DNA of 64,000 nt from Adiantum capillus-veneris (taxonomy: Eukaryota; Streptophyta; Polypodiopsida; Polypodiales; Pteridaceae). Shown one piece after another: positions 43,299 to 55,199 of the stretch. Numbering within the stretch: position 1 is the first letter of the stretch; each line of letters begins with the position of its first letter. The stretch is taken from NCBI GenBank assembly GCA_014529385.2, contig CM043969.1:26741946-26805945 (forward strand), given 5' to 3'. The notes beneath the pieces were generated by a model. The model was given only the letters and a program-made list of their open reading frames with translations. It was not told where the DNA came from and searched no databases. Made by a program: the position numbers and the translations under genes.

Positions 43299-44884
43299 TG
43301 TAACATTTAATGGCCTAAAAACTTGTGTGTAGCGGAAATTAGCATGAACATAGTAGGCATTTCATTAGAATAGATTCCTAATGAGAATTACAAGAGTGCT
43401 TGGGTGGAGAGAGCAACTAAAAGCACAACACCTAGTTAGATAGCATGAACAATACTTTTGAAAGAGAGAGAAATTAAGCTATTGACAACAGTTGAGGACC
43501 GGATTTGCATGGAGCCTGTCCCCCCTCCAAAAGGCTTTGTATTATGGTTTCTCCCATCAAGAGAGACATTGTACAATACAATTCTTTGTGTTCCTTCAAG
43601 ACTAGCTAGTGCAATGAAGATGAAAGCTTCATGCACTAAGCAAAACACTTAGCAAACACAACATCAATTATCCCCGGTCTCAGACCCCAAGACCTCACAC
43701 ACCTTCAAAGATGATGAGAGCTAGCAGGGTATGAGAGTAGATTGAGAGGAAGAAGGAGTATCTTACGAGAAAGATGTACATCTCCTCACATAATCACTCA
43801 TATTAGCATAGCTTAGCTTAGTAATTAGCTTGGTAGAGGAGATGAGCATGCATTGAAGCTTGGCTCTTGGTTGGATTTGCATCCACATGCCAAGAGTATG
43901 TCGATGTAGGTTTCTATCTCACAAGCTTGGAGTAGGTGATGAGCTCTCGATTAAAGCTTGGGAAGAGATAGTCTTCTTTACTTCTCACATAGACTGTGTG
44001 AGAGTGTGTGTGTGATAATGCCTTGCAAAAATCAGCCCCCCCTCTCTCTTGGGCGAGCCCTCTTGCTATTTTCTCTTGCTCTACCCACATTGGACCTCCC
44101 CAGGTCAAGCCAATGACTATTAAGCAGCATAAGTGCTAGCCTTCTAACATGTGTCCCCCTTTCCCCTTTTGTGAGAGCTTTAGGTAATTTAATAATTCAA
44201 CTAAACTCTCATTGGACCCCTTTGCCTCCTGGCCAATAGGAATCAGGCAAGCCATTGGGCTGTTGAATGCTCATTGGACCCCTTGGGAGACTGTCCAATA
44301 GTCTTCTAGAGGACTTAATTCTCATTGGTTCTTTTATTAAGTGTTTTTAAATTAATTAAACTAGATTTACTCTAGCCTAATTCTCATTGGTCCACCTCCA
44401 AGGCCATCCAATAGAAATTGGGTACACCTTGTGGGCATCTGGCCTAGGGAGCTGACATGTGTCCCTCATTCCCTTTGTGTAAAGGGAGCTTGTGTGTGTG
44501 TGTGTGGCTTTCTCTCTCATCCCCTACATGCAAGGCTTGCCCCCTCCCAAGTAGGGATTGCAAAGACTTTTTTGTACACACACAAAGCATCCAATTCCCT
44601 TAAGGTTGACCTTTGGACACAACCTTTGAATTTTGGAACCTTAGCATGTTGGAAGTCTTAATGGGATGAACCTTAGGGTCTTTTTAGCCCATTGTTGCAC
44701 ATGGCTCTTTTGCAGATGGCCCCCCGTTTGGATCCCTATTTTCCCTCCTTTGGGTCCCTACTGTGGCCGCTGTGCTAGCTTAACCAATATTCTAGCTTTT
44801 TCTCCCGTGGCACTTCCCCATATCAAATGATCAGTTTAACATGAGAAAATCATTTAGGAGAATTAGATATTGATTATTATGACA
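43299..44884 (-). repeat. 3' LTR of chromovirus (1586 bp)
   Basis: TGTAACATTTAATGG to TTATTATGACA. It carries about 401 bp (44440-44840) absent from the other LTR. That extra piece contains another copy of the ACATGTGTCCC motif, so it is probably original and the other LTR has a deletion. Confidence 0.92.
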
Positions 44885-44898
44885 TTACCTCTCTCTTG
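44885..44898 (-). promoter_or_regulatory. Polypurine tract of chromovirus
   Basis: The minus strand reads CAAGAGAGAGGTAA directly before the 3' LTR, the primer for plus-strand synthesis. Confidence 0.75.
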
Positions 44899-45242
44899 AA
44901 ATCATAGTCGTCCTCGACTATGGTGTAGAGAAGATAAAGCATATTCATGAGTGCTTTTCTTAGCAGGTAGAGGATCCCTATGTTACTCTACGACATCATT
45001 CCACAATGGATGACTAGTCCATTTGGCGCTTGAGAGCCTGAGGCTGCCGCAAGCATGTCTGCACATTAGTCCTATCAGTCTTCTATAGTAGAGTGACAAG
45101 CTCTACTTGGTGTTTGGGAGACGTCGTCTCCGCAAACTTGATCTAAGAATGCATACTACTTCATTTTTGTGCACAATAAAGAAAAAGAGAGTCTTATAAG
45201 ACAAAAAAAACTTTGTTCATTTTTAACATTTTGTACATTTGC

Positions 45243-46916
45243 TTACTCTTGGGAAGCATTGTAAGCATTGACAAGGTTTAGGTTATCCTTTAATTGTATG
45301 CCTTGCATCCATCTAGCATCTTCAAAAGGATAATTCTTAAACTTAATAAGATATCGTCGGATAGTCTTACCGCCTCTTAATACCTTGTCTTCATGTCGGA
45401 GAATGGACTCGGGATGCAGCACCTCCTCTTGGTCCTCGATCTCCAGTGGGTCTTCAATAGTTGGTTCTTGAGGTGGCTCTCCTTTGTAAGGCTTTAATAG
45501 GCTCACATGGAAAGCATTGTGTATGAGCCAATGATTGGGTTCCTTGAGTTGATAGGCCATCTCATTGATTGGCCTAAGAATCTAGAAGGGACCATAGTAC
45601 CTTTTTGCTAGCTTAGCATAGTAATTTTGGTGTCCCGTAGGATTCTTGCCTGTCGTGTGCCTTAATTGAGCCTTGGAAAACTTTAATAAGACCCAATAGT
45701 TTTCTTTAAAGGCTTGGGCTCTTCTGTGCTTGTCAGCAGCAGCCTTTTGCCTTTGCTGTGAGATAGAGATAGCATCCCTAATCTTTTGAAAAGATTCTTG
45801 TAGGTCTCGGCTATACTCATCTGCAGCGAAGATCTTCCCATGTACCTTAAGTAGCAAGGGACTTTTTGATCTTCCCTCAATTACCTTGAAAGGTGGTTTT
45901 CCCGTGGAAGTATGTACAGTGTTTTTGTAAGCATACTCCACTAAGGGTAAGTACTTCTCCCATTGGGATCTTTGATCTACTTCCGTTACATAGGCTTTTA
46001 GTAGATCGAGAATTGTTAGGTTAGCTATTTCACTTTGGCCATCCGTTTGTGGATGATAGGCCGAAGAGAAATTTAGCCTTGTCCCTAAATTCTCAAAGAG
46101 ACCCTTCCAGAAATTACCGGTCATTCTAGGATCTCTATCCGACACTATGGACATTGGCAAGCCATGGTACTTGAAAATTTGTGAAATGAAGAGGGTTGCC
46201 ATTTGATGGGCTTTGATAGTCTTTTTGACAGGTATAAAATGAGCTTGTTTACCGAACCTGTCTACTATCGTCCATATTCCCGTATTCCCATGGATAGACT
46301 TAGGCAATCCAAAGATAAAATCCATGGATATGCTCTCCCATGGTGAATTAGGGATTGGCAAGGGTTGAAGAAATCCAAGTTGCTTCCCTCTATCAAATTT
46401 TGTCTTTTGGCATACCACACATTTAGAAACATACTCTTGTATGTTCACTTTCATGGTAGGCCAATAGAAATATGTTTCAATTCCCTTTAAGGTAGACTGA
46501 ATCCCTCTATGCCCCGCATCAGGTGGAGCATGAGATTCATACATTACTTTCTCACGTAGTGAGTTAGTAACACATAGTCTATTGCCATAGAGAAGATAAC
46601 CATCTTGTAAAGTAAATGGTTCTTCTTTCTTCCCTGATGCAAGGGCTGAAATCACATCTCTAAAATCGGGATCAATAGCATACTCATCTATCATTGAACA
46701 TAGATCATTGTGAGTTGCTATGGAAACCGCATTCACTCTCGGCCATCTTGAGAGTGCATCAGCTACTTGATTATGCTTGCCAGCAATGTGAGCAATATGA
46801 AAATGAAATTGCGAAAGGAAATTTGCCCACCTCATTTGTTTGTCAGAGAGCTTGGTCTGTGTCATGAAGTACTTAAGACTTTGGTGATCCGTTTGCAGAA
46901 TGAAAGGAGTCCCCAA
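45243..46916 (-). pseudogene. Chromovirus Pol: RNase H end, integrase, chromodomain
   Basis: Continues Pol in frame after a TGA at 47007. RNase H end: TDHQSLKYF. Integrase: an HHCC zinc domain ending CVVCQKTK, then the DDE core with SISMDFIFGLP, SDRDPRM and HPQTDGQSE, so the D, D and E residues are visible. A TAG at 45582 sits where a glutamine codon would be expected in GPF-stop-ILRPI. After it the chain ends in a chromodomain (PESILRHEDKVLRGG, YLIKFKNYP) at about 45260-45430. Integrase inserts the cDNA; the chromodomain is thought to guide it to marked chromatin. Confidence 0.9.
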
Positions 46917-47006
46917 TAAATAGTGCTTCCATGAGTCTAAGGCATGTAGAACTGCAAGGAGTTCCTTTTCATATATGCCTAGAGCTTGCTCAACAGGGTT
47001 GAGCCT

Positions 47007-48899
47007 TCAACTCTCATAGCCTATGGCGTGCCCTTCTTGGAGCAAAACAGCTCCAAGGCAATCACCACAAGCATCACATTGGACCTCAAATGGTTTTGAG
47101 AGATCCGGTAGTGTAAGCACAGGTTGAGAGATAAGCTTTTCTTTAAGCTTTTCAAAAGCATTGTTCTCCTTAGCAGACCATGTATACCTAACGCTTTTCT
47201 TTGTTAGGTCATGTAATGGTCCTGCAATTTGTGAGAACTTTTCTATGAAGTGTCTATAGTATGCACACATACCTATAAAGCTTCTTAGTTCATGAAGATT
47301 CCTTGGTTTAGGCCATCCTTTTATTACCTCTAACTTTGATGGATCCATTTGGATGCCATCTTGAGAGATAATGTGACCTAAATACTGAATCTCTTGCAAG
47401 AAAAATTCACTTTTCTTTCGATTAACATAAAGTTTATTCTCTCTTAAAACTTGAAATATTACCTGGAGGTGTTGCTTGTGTTTGTCTAATGAATTAGAGT
47501 AGATGATAATATCATCAAAGAACACTCCAGTGAAGGTTCGATGAGGCCTAAACAGCTTCTCCATCAAGCGGTTGAATGTGGTTGGTGCATTGGTCAAGCC
47601 AAAAGGCATGACAATGTATTCGTAAAGACCAAATGTGGTGCGAAATGTGGTCTTTACAATGTCTTGATCAACTATCCTTATTTGATGATAGCCACTTTTT
47701 AGGGCAATCCTACTGAAGTAGGTAGATCCTTGTAGCTTATCAAATAGGTCTTCTACCCATGGAACGGGAAACCTATTCTTGATAGTGATCCTATTTAGTG
47801 CTCTATAGTCGACACATATACGATATGTGCCGTCTTTCTTTTGCACTAATAGCACAGGTGAGCAAAATGGAGATGAGCTAGGCCTAACCATGCCCTTCTC
47901 AACTAACTCATGCACTTGCCGCATACTCTTCTCTTGTTGAGCTTGAGAAACTCTATAAGGAGGTTTGTTAGGCGATGAACTTTCTGGAAGAAGTTCAATT
48001 GCATGGTCATCATTACCTCGTTTAGGAGGTAGCTCACAAGGGATGTCGTCAATAAAAACATCTTGAAACCCCTTGAGAAAATTGGATAACTCTAATTCCT
48101 TTTGGTTGCCTTTATTTTCTTTTGCTAAAGCATTAGGTTCATTTTGAGAATATTTAACAAAAATCATGTACACGGAAATAGAGCTCTTTATTGACTTGTT
48201 GAAAGCTGGTGTATGTACAATGGGGATAGTGTTACCCATTTCCTTAGCATCTATATACATGTCTTTTTCCCTAAACTTAAAGGAGATTCTCCTTTCAGGG
48301 AATTTAACATTGGCAACCAGGTGGTCAAACCATGGTGCCCCTAGGATTACATCCTCATGCTTGAGAGGAGAGATAAAGAAGTCCTCTTTGTCCACATAGC
48401 TTTGAACATGAAGCCTCAATTTCCCGATTAAGGGAGTGACTAAAGCTTCTTGCTCCTTGAAAGCACTGTCTGCGGGTAGGACATCTCCCATCTCATAGGC
48501 TTGTATGCCTAGCTTGGTGGCCAACTCTATAGATATAAAATTGTGAGTAGAACCAGGGTCAAAGAGAATAAAAGCATCATGTTCTCTTACCTTTCCCCAA
48601 GCATGGCATAGAGGAGATCCTTTGTGGTGAGTTTGGTGAGTCTCCTCTTCTTGGATTTCAACCAAGGAAGCTCTAGGAGGATCTTGGCGGTTGTTCTTTT
48701 GGGGACAAGCGCGGTACGCATGCCCTTGTTCGCCGCACTTGAAACGCCGGTTATCCTTGCGATAACGCTCAAGCTCTTCAGGAGAGAGTTTTTTTTTACC
48801 TTTGTAAACTCCCTTCTCTTTAGCTTTGTTGGAGTTGCCTTTAGAAGACTTTTGGACATTGTCCTTCCCCTTAGGCTCGTTGGAACCCTTGTTTTCCAT
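47007..48899 (-). pseudogene. Chromovirus Gag end, protease, reverse transcriptase
   Basis: 630-codon frame. First is a zinc knuckle with the first cysteine changed: RRFKCGEQGHAYRAC has Arg for the leading Cys. Protease: LFDPGSTHNFIS, with Pro at the usual Ser/Thr of the active triplet. RT: RALNRITIKNRFP; motif A reads FSRIALKSGYHQIRI, Ala standing where the catalytic Asp normally is; the FFDDIIIYS box is intact. RNase H begins at FEVQCDACGDCLGAVL. It ends at TGA 47007, most simply from a CGA codon. Three likely disabling substitutions plus the stop make it inactive. Confidence 0.92.
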
Positions 48900-50189
48900 C
48901 AGCTTATTATTTCTTTTAGCCCCCGTTTGGAAATTGATTCAAGAGGCCACCATAGTATGGTGTATTACCGCCGATATGGTACGTGGCCTTTGGGAATTGA
49001 CATACCCCGCCATTTCTTCGGTTAAGCCCGCACAAATTGTTGCTTTTGCTCTCCAAAATCCAACTTTTTAAAGATAGTGGATTTGAGTTGTAGGTCCCAA
49101 AACTTGTCTACATATTTGTGGATGGATTCATAGGGAGAGAGCTTTAAGCTTCGCCATTCGGTGAGTACTTTGTCTTTTGCATCGGTGGCCAAAAACTACT
49201 TCATAATGGAAACTCTTAAAGCTTTCCATGTTCGTGGAGCTTCACCGTTGGCTCATAGGCTAGACCACCATGCTGGCGGACTTTTGAAAGTGCATAGCTA
49301 CATGGCGTGGCTTAGAGGACTCTGTGAAGCCCTCATCTCCAAACGCCGCATCAAACTGTTGGATAAAGGCCAAGACTTTGTCCGTAGCACCAAAGGTTCC
49401 ATCATAGGTAAGGAAAGAGATGCTCTTCCCTCCCTCTTTGAACTTATTCAGCTTGGATAACCTCTTCCATGCGGCATAGGATTTCCTATGGCCTTTTCTT
49501 TTTGATGGTTCAAAGGTTGCACCATCACTTTCTTCAGAAGGTGAAGAATTTGAAGAAGGTTGAGAAGAGGGTGACCTCTTTCTCGCTTTTTTCTTGTCTT
49601 GATCTTCGTCGTCTTCACCATCACTTTCATAAGAGGAAGAGGATGAAGAAGATGGAGAAGAGGGTGTCCTCTTTCTCGCCTTTTTCTTCTCTTGCTTTTT
49701 ATCATCCCTCTTTGAATTATGGTGTGGAGAAGAGTGTGATGGTCTTCTCCGCTTGGGTGGTGATGGAGAGCGTTTAGCCCGCCGTCTTCGTGGAGCCATC
49801 TTCGCTGAGGTGGCGGGAAACTCACTTCTTTCTCGTTCCTTTGATGGAGGCTCTTGAGTTCTCCTTTGGGAAGGAGATGCATCATCAAGAAGTAAATTAT
49901 TGAGCCCTTCGTATGGATTCTCTTCTTCTTCCCGAATCGGAGAGAGACCTCTTTTGGGAGTCTCACAAGGAGGCTTCCTAGGTGTTCTCTCGTCATGGTG
50001 ATGAGCTTGGAGAATCCCGTGAGCACGGAGCTGCCGTTGCACTTCACTTTGGAGAGATGGATTGCCCATGGCTTGTTGAAGCCTAGAAACAAGATAGTTA
50101 ACAAGCATCGGAGCATCATTAGTAGCTTGCTCATTAGCAACATCAAAGTTATCAACATTAATTTCACTCTCTTTACTATTGTCAGCCAT
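48900..50189 (-). pseudogene. Chromovirus Gag
   Basis: A 309-codon frame (49260-50189) starts MADNSKES. It has two basic/Ser-rich repeats (KKKARKRTPSS and KKKARKRSPSS with acidic spacers), then SFLTYDGTFG and VLAFIQQFDAAFGDEGF, the beginning of a retrotransposon Gag fold. It ends in a frameshift near 49260. Continuation with stops to 48900 includes PYESIHKYVDKFWDL and FGEQKQQFVRA, typical of the Gag C half. The zinc knuckle lies in the next frame. The repeated Lys/Ser block is unusual and may be nuclear-targeting or RNA-binding; that is inference. Confidence 0.85.
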
Positions 50190-50587
50190 TCTAACAACTT
50201 CTAGGTGTAAACTTTTTAGGTGTACTTTGGCACTTCAAGCCCTGGTTGCTACTCCTCTTTACCCCTTTAGAAAAAGCACTCAAGCTACTGTACCCGTGGC
50301 TCGAATACCATTAATTGCAAGGAATAGAAGAGAGGGTCTTTCAACACCAAAACAGCACCAGCTCTTGTCAAGCTTCTAATAGCTCAATAGTGATTAAGCC
50401 GTAGGCAAGCCCCGTAGGATTCGACTATTAAGACCATAGCTCTCGACGGTGATGCCCCGTTAACTGCACGAAGGCAGGCACACTGCAAGGCTGAAAAATC
50501 CCTATTCTACTTACTCACAGGAAATTAATAATACCAACCATTTATAGCTAGCTTGAGGACCTCCCTTCTTGAGCAAGAAAAGAGAAA

Positions 50588-50605
50588 CCTTGTTCTCTGA
50601 TACCA
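50588..50605 (-). promoter_or_regulatory. Primer-binding site, initiator-Met tRNA
   Basis: The minus strand reads TGGTATCAGAGAACAAGG two bases inside the 5' LTR. TGGTATCAGAG is the standard plant iMet complement. Confidence 0.9.
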
Positions 50606-50606
50606 A

Positions 50607-51791
50607 TGTAACATTTAATGGCCTAAAAACTTGTGTGTAGCGGAAATTAGCATGAACATAGTGGGCATTTCATTAGAATAGATTCCTAATGAGAATTACA
50701 AGAGTGCTTGGGTGGAGAGAGCAACTAAAAGCATAACACCTAGTTAGATAGCATGAACAATACTTTCAAAAGAGAGAGAAATTAAGCTATTGACAACAGT
50801 TGAGGACCGGATTTGCATGGAGCCGGTCCCCCCTCCAAAAGGCTTTGTATTATGGTTTCTCCCATCAAGAGAGACATTGTACAATACAATTCTTTGTGTT
50901 CCTTCAAGACTAGCTAGTGCAATGAAGATGAAAGCTTCATGCACTAAGCAAAACACTTAGCAAACACAACATCAATTATCCCCGGTCTCAGACCCAAGAC
51001 CTCACACACCTTCGAAGATGGTGAGAGCTAGCAGGGTATGAGAGTAGATTGAGAGGAAGAAGGAGTATCTTACGAGAAAGATGTACATCTCCTCACATAA
51101 TCACTCATATTAGCATAGCTTAGCTTAGTAATTAGCTTGGTAGAGGAGATGAGCATGCATTGAAGCTTGGCTCTTGGTTGGATTTGCATCCACATGCCAA
51201 GAGTATGTCGATGTAGGTTTCTATCTCACAAGCTTGGAGTAGGTGATGAGCTCTCGATTAAAGCTTGGGAAGAGATAGTCTTCTTTACTTCTCACATAGA
51301 CTGTGTGAGAGTGTGTGTGTGATAATACCTTGCAAAAATCAGCCCCCCCTCTCTCTTGGGCGAGCCCTCTTGCTATTTTCTCTTGCTCTACCCTCATTGG
51401 ACCTCCCCAGGTCAAAGCCAATGACTATTAAGCAGCATAAGTGATAGCCTTCTGACATGTGTGCCCCTTTCCCCTTTTGTGAGAGCTTTAGGTAATTTAA
51501 TAATTCAACTAAACTCTCATTGGACCCCTTTGCCTCCTGGCCAATAGGAATCAGGCAAGCCATTGGGCTGCTGAATGCTCATTGGACCCCTTGGGAGACT
51601 GTCCAATAGTCTTCTAGAGGACTTAATTCTCATTGGTTCTTTTATTAAGTGTTTTTAAATTAATTAAAATAGATTTACTCTAGCCTAATTCTCATTGGTC
51701 CACCTCCAAGGCCATCCAATAGAAATTGGGTACACCTTGTGGGCATCATGAGAAAATCATTTAGGAGAATTAGATATTGATTATTATGACA
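50607..51791 (-). repeat. 5' LTR of chromovirus (1185 bp, internal deletion)
   Basis: Same ends as the 3' LTR, with very few differences. It jumps from GTGGGCATC to ATGAGAAAATC, lacking 401 bp of the partner LTR. Loss of part of the regulatory LTR may have reduced transcription. Confidence 0.92.
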
Positions 51792-51797
51792 GGTTGA

Positions 51798-52440
51798 TGC
51801 CTTGTCATTGACTAGAAGGGCCCATGGTTTGGCCCTTTTTGGTGTTTTCATTTGGGCAAGGATTCGAGGCCATCGAAACTATTGACGATGACCCCCTTTA
51901 TGCGGAATGAATGTTACCCATATGCATGTCGTGGCTATTGACCCACACTCCTAAGCACTAAATTTGGTGCTTAGTGACTTTAGAGCCTTGCAAATCCCCA
52001 CATGGTCCAAAGATCATTCCATTGTCATATCAAAGGGCCCTTGGTAGCACCACTACACTAAGGCTGGGTCTAGACGAGTGCGACGGAAGTTTCACCTTTC
52101 GCTGTGTTCAGTCGGGACAGTAACATGGTCTTCAACAACGCTCTTTGACATCCAATTGGGATAGCCCACGCTGTTTGACACTTCATATCAGCTGCGCGAT
52201 CTGGAGTTCAAAGTATGCTGCCTGCAAATCATGCTGATAAAGTGTCTGGAAGAGTTTTCTTCAAGGGGGGAGGGGGCCTACTCAAAGTTTGGTGAGTCCA
52301 AAAATTTATAAAACCTTTTTGGTTCAATCAATGTGCGCCACAAGGGACGCACGCTCCTTTGTGCTTTGAACCTAGCATAAAGCCCACATGGTCCAATGAT
52401 CACTCCATTATCATACCAAAGGACCCTTGGTAGCACCACT
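51798..52440 (+). repeat. Spacer with a 70-bp direct repeat
   Basis: CCACATGGTCCAA(A/T)GATCA followed by CCCTTGGTAGCACCACTACA occurs near 51998-52070 and again near 52386-52448. The second copy leads straight into the coding-like remnant. Otherwise no feature. Confidence 0.65.
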
Positions 52441-52595
52441 ACACTAAAAGCCCGCAAGTTCTTAAATGAAAATCCATATTGGGAAGAACATTTGCGGGGG
52501 AGAAGATGCGGGATCGGGATCACAAGGCATACAAGTGGCTCAAAGAAGATCTCGTGGATGACCTCCCTTGTGACCAAAGCCCTTAGTCCATCCTT
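52330..52595 (+). pseudogene. Coding-like remnant cut by a TIR element
   Basis: Reads KARKFLNENPYWEEHLRG and, after one frameshift near 52500, EKMRDRDHKAYKWLKEDLVD. It then meets the TIR element at 52596. Residue mix and frame conservation suggest former protein coding. I do not recognise the family; a transposase or a host gene are both possible. Confidence 0.35.
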
Positions 52596-53039
52596 GCCTC
52601 GTCACTATATGGCACGGCTCCAACCAGGGGGGATCTATGGTGGGAAAGAGAAGCGAAAATCGCAATGCAATCTCATCCGTCCGTCGACTCAATGAACTGG
52701 GGGTGAACTAAGGGAGAACTCGGGGCAAAAAAATGGCGCCCCGAGTTCACTCCTAGTTCATCCGCCTCGTGGGGTGTAGGTCGAGGAACCGGAGACGTCT
52801 CGGTTGCCACACGAATGCCCTACCACCACGCTAGCGCGCGTCGCTGCCCATGTTAGCATGGCACCCTAATTTACCCGCCCCTAGTTCACCCCTAGTTTAC
52901 CCACCTCTAGTTTACCCCCAGTTCACTGCATGATCCGACGGTTGAGATTAAAGCCGCCTCGCTCCCCCCCCCCAAAATTGGGTCCTAGATCCCCTCTGAG
53001 CTAGAGCCGTGCCATATAGTGACGAGGGAGGCCATCCTT
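52588..53039. mobile_element. Non-autonomous TIR DNA element with 8-bp target duplication
   Basis: The body is 52596-53031 (436 bp), flanked by CCATCCTT at 52588-52595 and 53032-53039. Terminal inverted repeats of about 110 bp can be aligned: the CGTCACTATATGGCACGGCTC block near both ends, then GGGGATCTA, AATCTCA(T/A)CCGTC and AACTGGGGGT. The interior has a stem GAACTCGGGGC/GCCCCGAGTTC (52713-52745) and repeats of CTAGTTCACC. No ORF. An 8-bp duplication fits hAT, or a Mutator-like element given the long TIRs. Confidence 0.8.
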
Positions 53040-53588
53040 TCCTTATGCTTTTAGCCACATGATTGTGCGGGCATAGTTTGAAAGATGCCATTGGGTATCG
53101 AACCTGGGTAACCACTGAATTACAGAAGCAAACCAGGACAAAAAGACTCGCCCGAGTCCGGCACAGTGAGGTGGTAATTTTAGAGAGAGAACAAAAGCGT
53201 CCAGAATCACGGACTCACGGAGCACTACGGAGGTGCTATCGCCCACGAAGAATAGGCTAGGTGGGCACACGTTGTTGATGTTGTCAAAGGTGCAGAGACG
53301 CACAGAGGGAGAAGGGAGGGAGGATAGAGCGAGAGAAACACAGAGAAGTGTGTGCAGATGGGTCGCTTTGACATTCCTCATAAAGGCACAAATTTGGAGC
53401 CGCTTGAAAGATGGCGCAAGGGTGTTTTCGTCCTCAATGCCGCTCGTCGATTCCGACATACCCTCAATGTGCAGAAGATCCGCGAAGTAGACTCTCTTCC
53501 TCGTTCTTCGTTCTTCTTATAAATGCAGGCTTTTTCGAAGTTCAACAAAACGTGAAAGTTTCTTGTTACTTCGTTACCTTTGCGCGCG
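53040..53588. other. Spacer; isolated B-box-like sequence
   Basis: The minus strand near 53095-53112 has AGGTTCGATACCC, a good B box, but no A box at proper spacing. No gene was recognised. Confidence 0.4.
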
Positions 53589-53590
53589 CG

Positions 53591-53629
<39 letters not shown>
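53589..53629 (+). repeat. (CA)n microsatellite
   Basis: CGCGCG-type start followed by about 20 CA units. Confidence 0.95.
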
Positions 53630-53632
<3 letters not shown>

Positions 53633-53916
53633 GTACTAAAACTTCACACCTCCCTTGATAATTGTGGTTAATTTCAATTTTGACAGATAGTGGGCCGATA
53701 GAAACATCATTATTCCTTGAAGATCACCTTCGATGAGTCAGTCCTCTTGTGGGGGCCAGGTTTTGACTCAGGATAGCTGATACCGGCAGAGCCTCGGTAG
53801 ACGAATGTAAAACATGTTACTACTCGATGTCAAAGGAGAATGTGTTACAACAAGTCAAGAACACTTCCACAGGCTTCCTGAGAAGACCAATGGCTTCGAC
53901 CTAAGTGTGTAGTACT

Positions 53917-54680
53917 TGTTGGGGAGATTTTGGAAAGTTTATGGCGAATAATTCGTTTGACAAGAGTTGTCAAGGAGTACTCTACACTTTCCATTTCAAT
54001 CAAAACTGCCGATAGCTAATGCAAGGACGTTTCTTGATTGATTTGTCATCTCTAGGCATGTGCAAGTGACTCTTGAAAATCAAGAAAAAAAAACTTCAAG
54101 CCCTCAAGCTCCATATCTCTTTCTCCCTCTCCATGTCGCCATGTTCTTGAGCATTGTATATAACCTTTGAATATTTTAACCTTTTCCATTGTATTAGTAT
54201 ATCTTTTAGTGAACATTAGATTGAACATCAGAGAGTATGAGATTCATACGAAAATCAATCTTACTTTTCTTTGTCTTATATTTGCCACATTGTTGGGAGG
54301 GCACATTCTTAGCAATGTCTTAAGTTACATTGTCAACTTTTCTCCGTCTATTTTGGGACTTGGTTAGTTCTTAGCATCATAGCGCATGCTTCGAATTGTG
54401 AGCAATGGGGTTGTAACTTGTTGCAAATCCTTTTTGTGAAGATTTACATTGTGGCACTTGTTGTGTATCGGTTTGAAGTTCCAACATTGTAGAAGGATGG
54501 ATCTTGGAGAATGTACATTGATTACGGGGCACTCAACGAGATTATTATCAATACCTGTTCCAAGGGTTGATGACAGATTGCAAGGATCTTCATGCTCTAC
54601 TTATATGATCGACTCAAAAGTGCATATCATCATATAAGAAAAGCTCTTGCAAAGCTTCTGCAGATATAGATAAAACTGCT
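53917..54680 (+). repeat. Possible LTR 5' portion (TGTTGGGGAG start)
   Basis: TGTTGGGGAGATTTTGGAAAG is a typical LTR-like start, and an LTR-like end plus primer site exists downstream at 55336-55348. The two may be one LTR split by gypsy debris, or unrelated. There is no second LTR to confirm it. Confidence 0.3.
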
Positions 54681-55115
54681 TTTAGACTACCTTTGGTTTA
54701 CATGAATTTTAGGCACCCTTCGGCCTCACTAATGCACCTGGTACCGTTGGCCGCATGATGGATAGCATATTCAGGTTACACAAGTAGTTCATGGGAACCT
54801 TTTTTGATGACATCATTGTCTTTTCTAAGTTGGAGGTTGAATACACAGAACCACATCGCACGAGTGCTCTTAGCTTTGAAGGACCATCGGTTGGTAATCA
54901 ACGCGAAGAAAAGTGAAATTTTTCATGAAGGAGACACACTTTCTTGGTCACATCATATCCAACTAAGGTTTATGCATGGGTCGAGCAAAGGCGGCAGCCA
55001 TCCGCGGTTGGCTCCATCCCCAAATTTTTCATGACGTGTGTAGTTTCTTGGGATTGTGTTCATATCACCACCTTTATGTTAGAGTTTTGGCATCTCAAGT
55101 GAACTGCCCAAAGAG
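54680..55115 (+). pseudogene. Ty3/gypsy reverse transcriptase fragment, plus strand
   Basis: In shifting frames: FGLTNAPGT-like FGLTNAP, RMMDSIFR, GTFFDDIIVFS (catalytic DD), HIARVLLALKDHRLVIN, KKSEIFHEGDTLSW and FHDVCSFLGLCSYH. This is RT from the fingers/palm into the RNase H junction. Many frameshifts and stops. Orientation is opposite to the gypsy elements on either side. No LTRs are assigned with confidence. Confidence 0.75.
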
Positions 55116-55199
55116 ATCCCATTATTTATTTTGGCTTTTAGGTATTATTTTACTTATTTGTCAAAGTCTGGGTAGGGCAATTTATTGAGGTGGGTATAT

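Larger units (their letters stand above)
43293..51797 (-). mobile_element. Ty3/gypsy chromovirus (minus strand), nearly complete
   Basis: LTRs at 43299-44884 and 50607-51791 are flanked by GGTTGA at 43293-43298 and 51792-51797. The primer site lies inside the right LTR and the polypurine tract inside the left LTR. The order gag (50189 to about 48900), protease, RT, RNase H, integrase, chromodomain (to 45243) is that of chromoviruses. LTRs look nearly identical apart from a 401-bp length difference. Gag and Pol are broken by frameshifts and stops, so it is inactive but not old. Confidence 0.93.

Noticed and set aside
53090-53120. tRNA or SINE from the B-box AGGTTCGATACCC
   Set aside because: No A box at correct distance and no cloverleaf.
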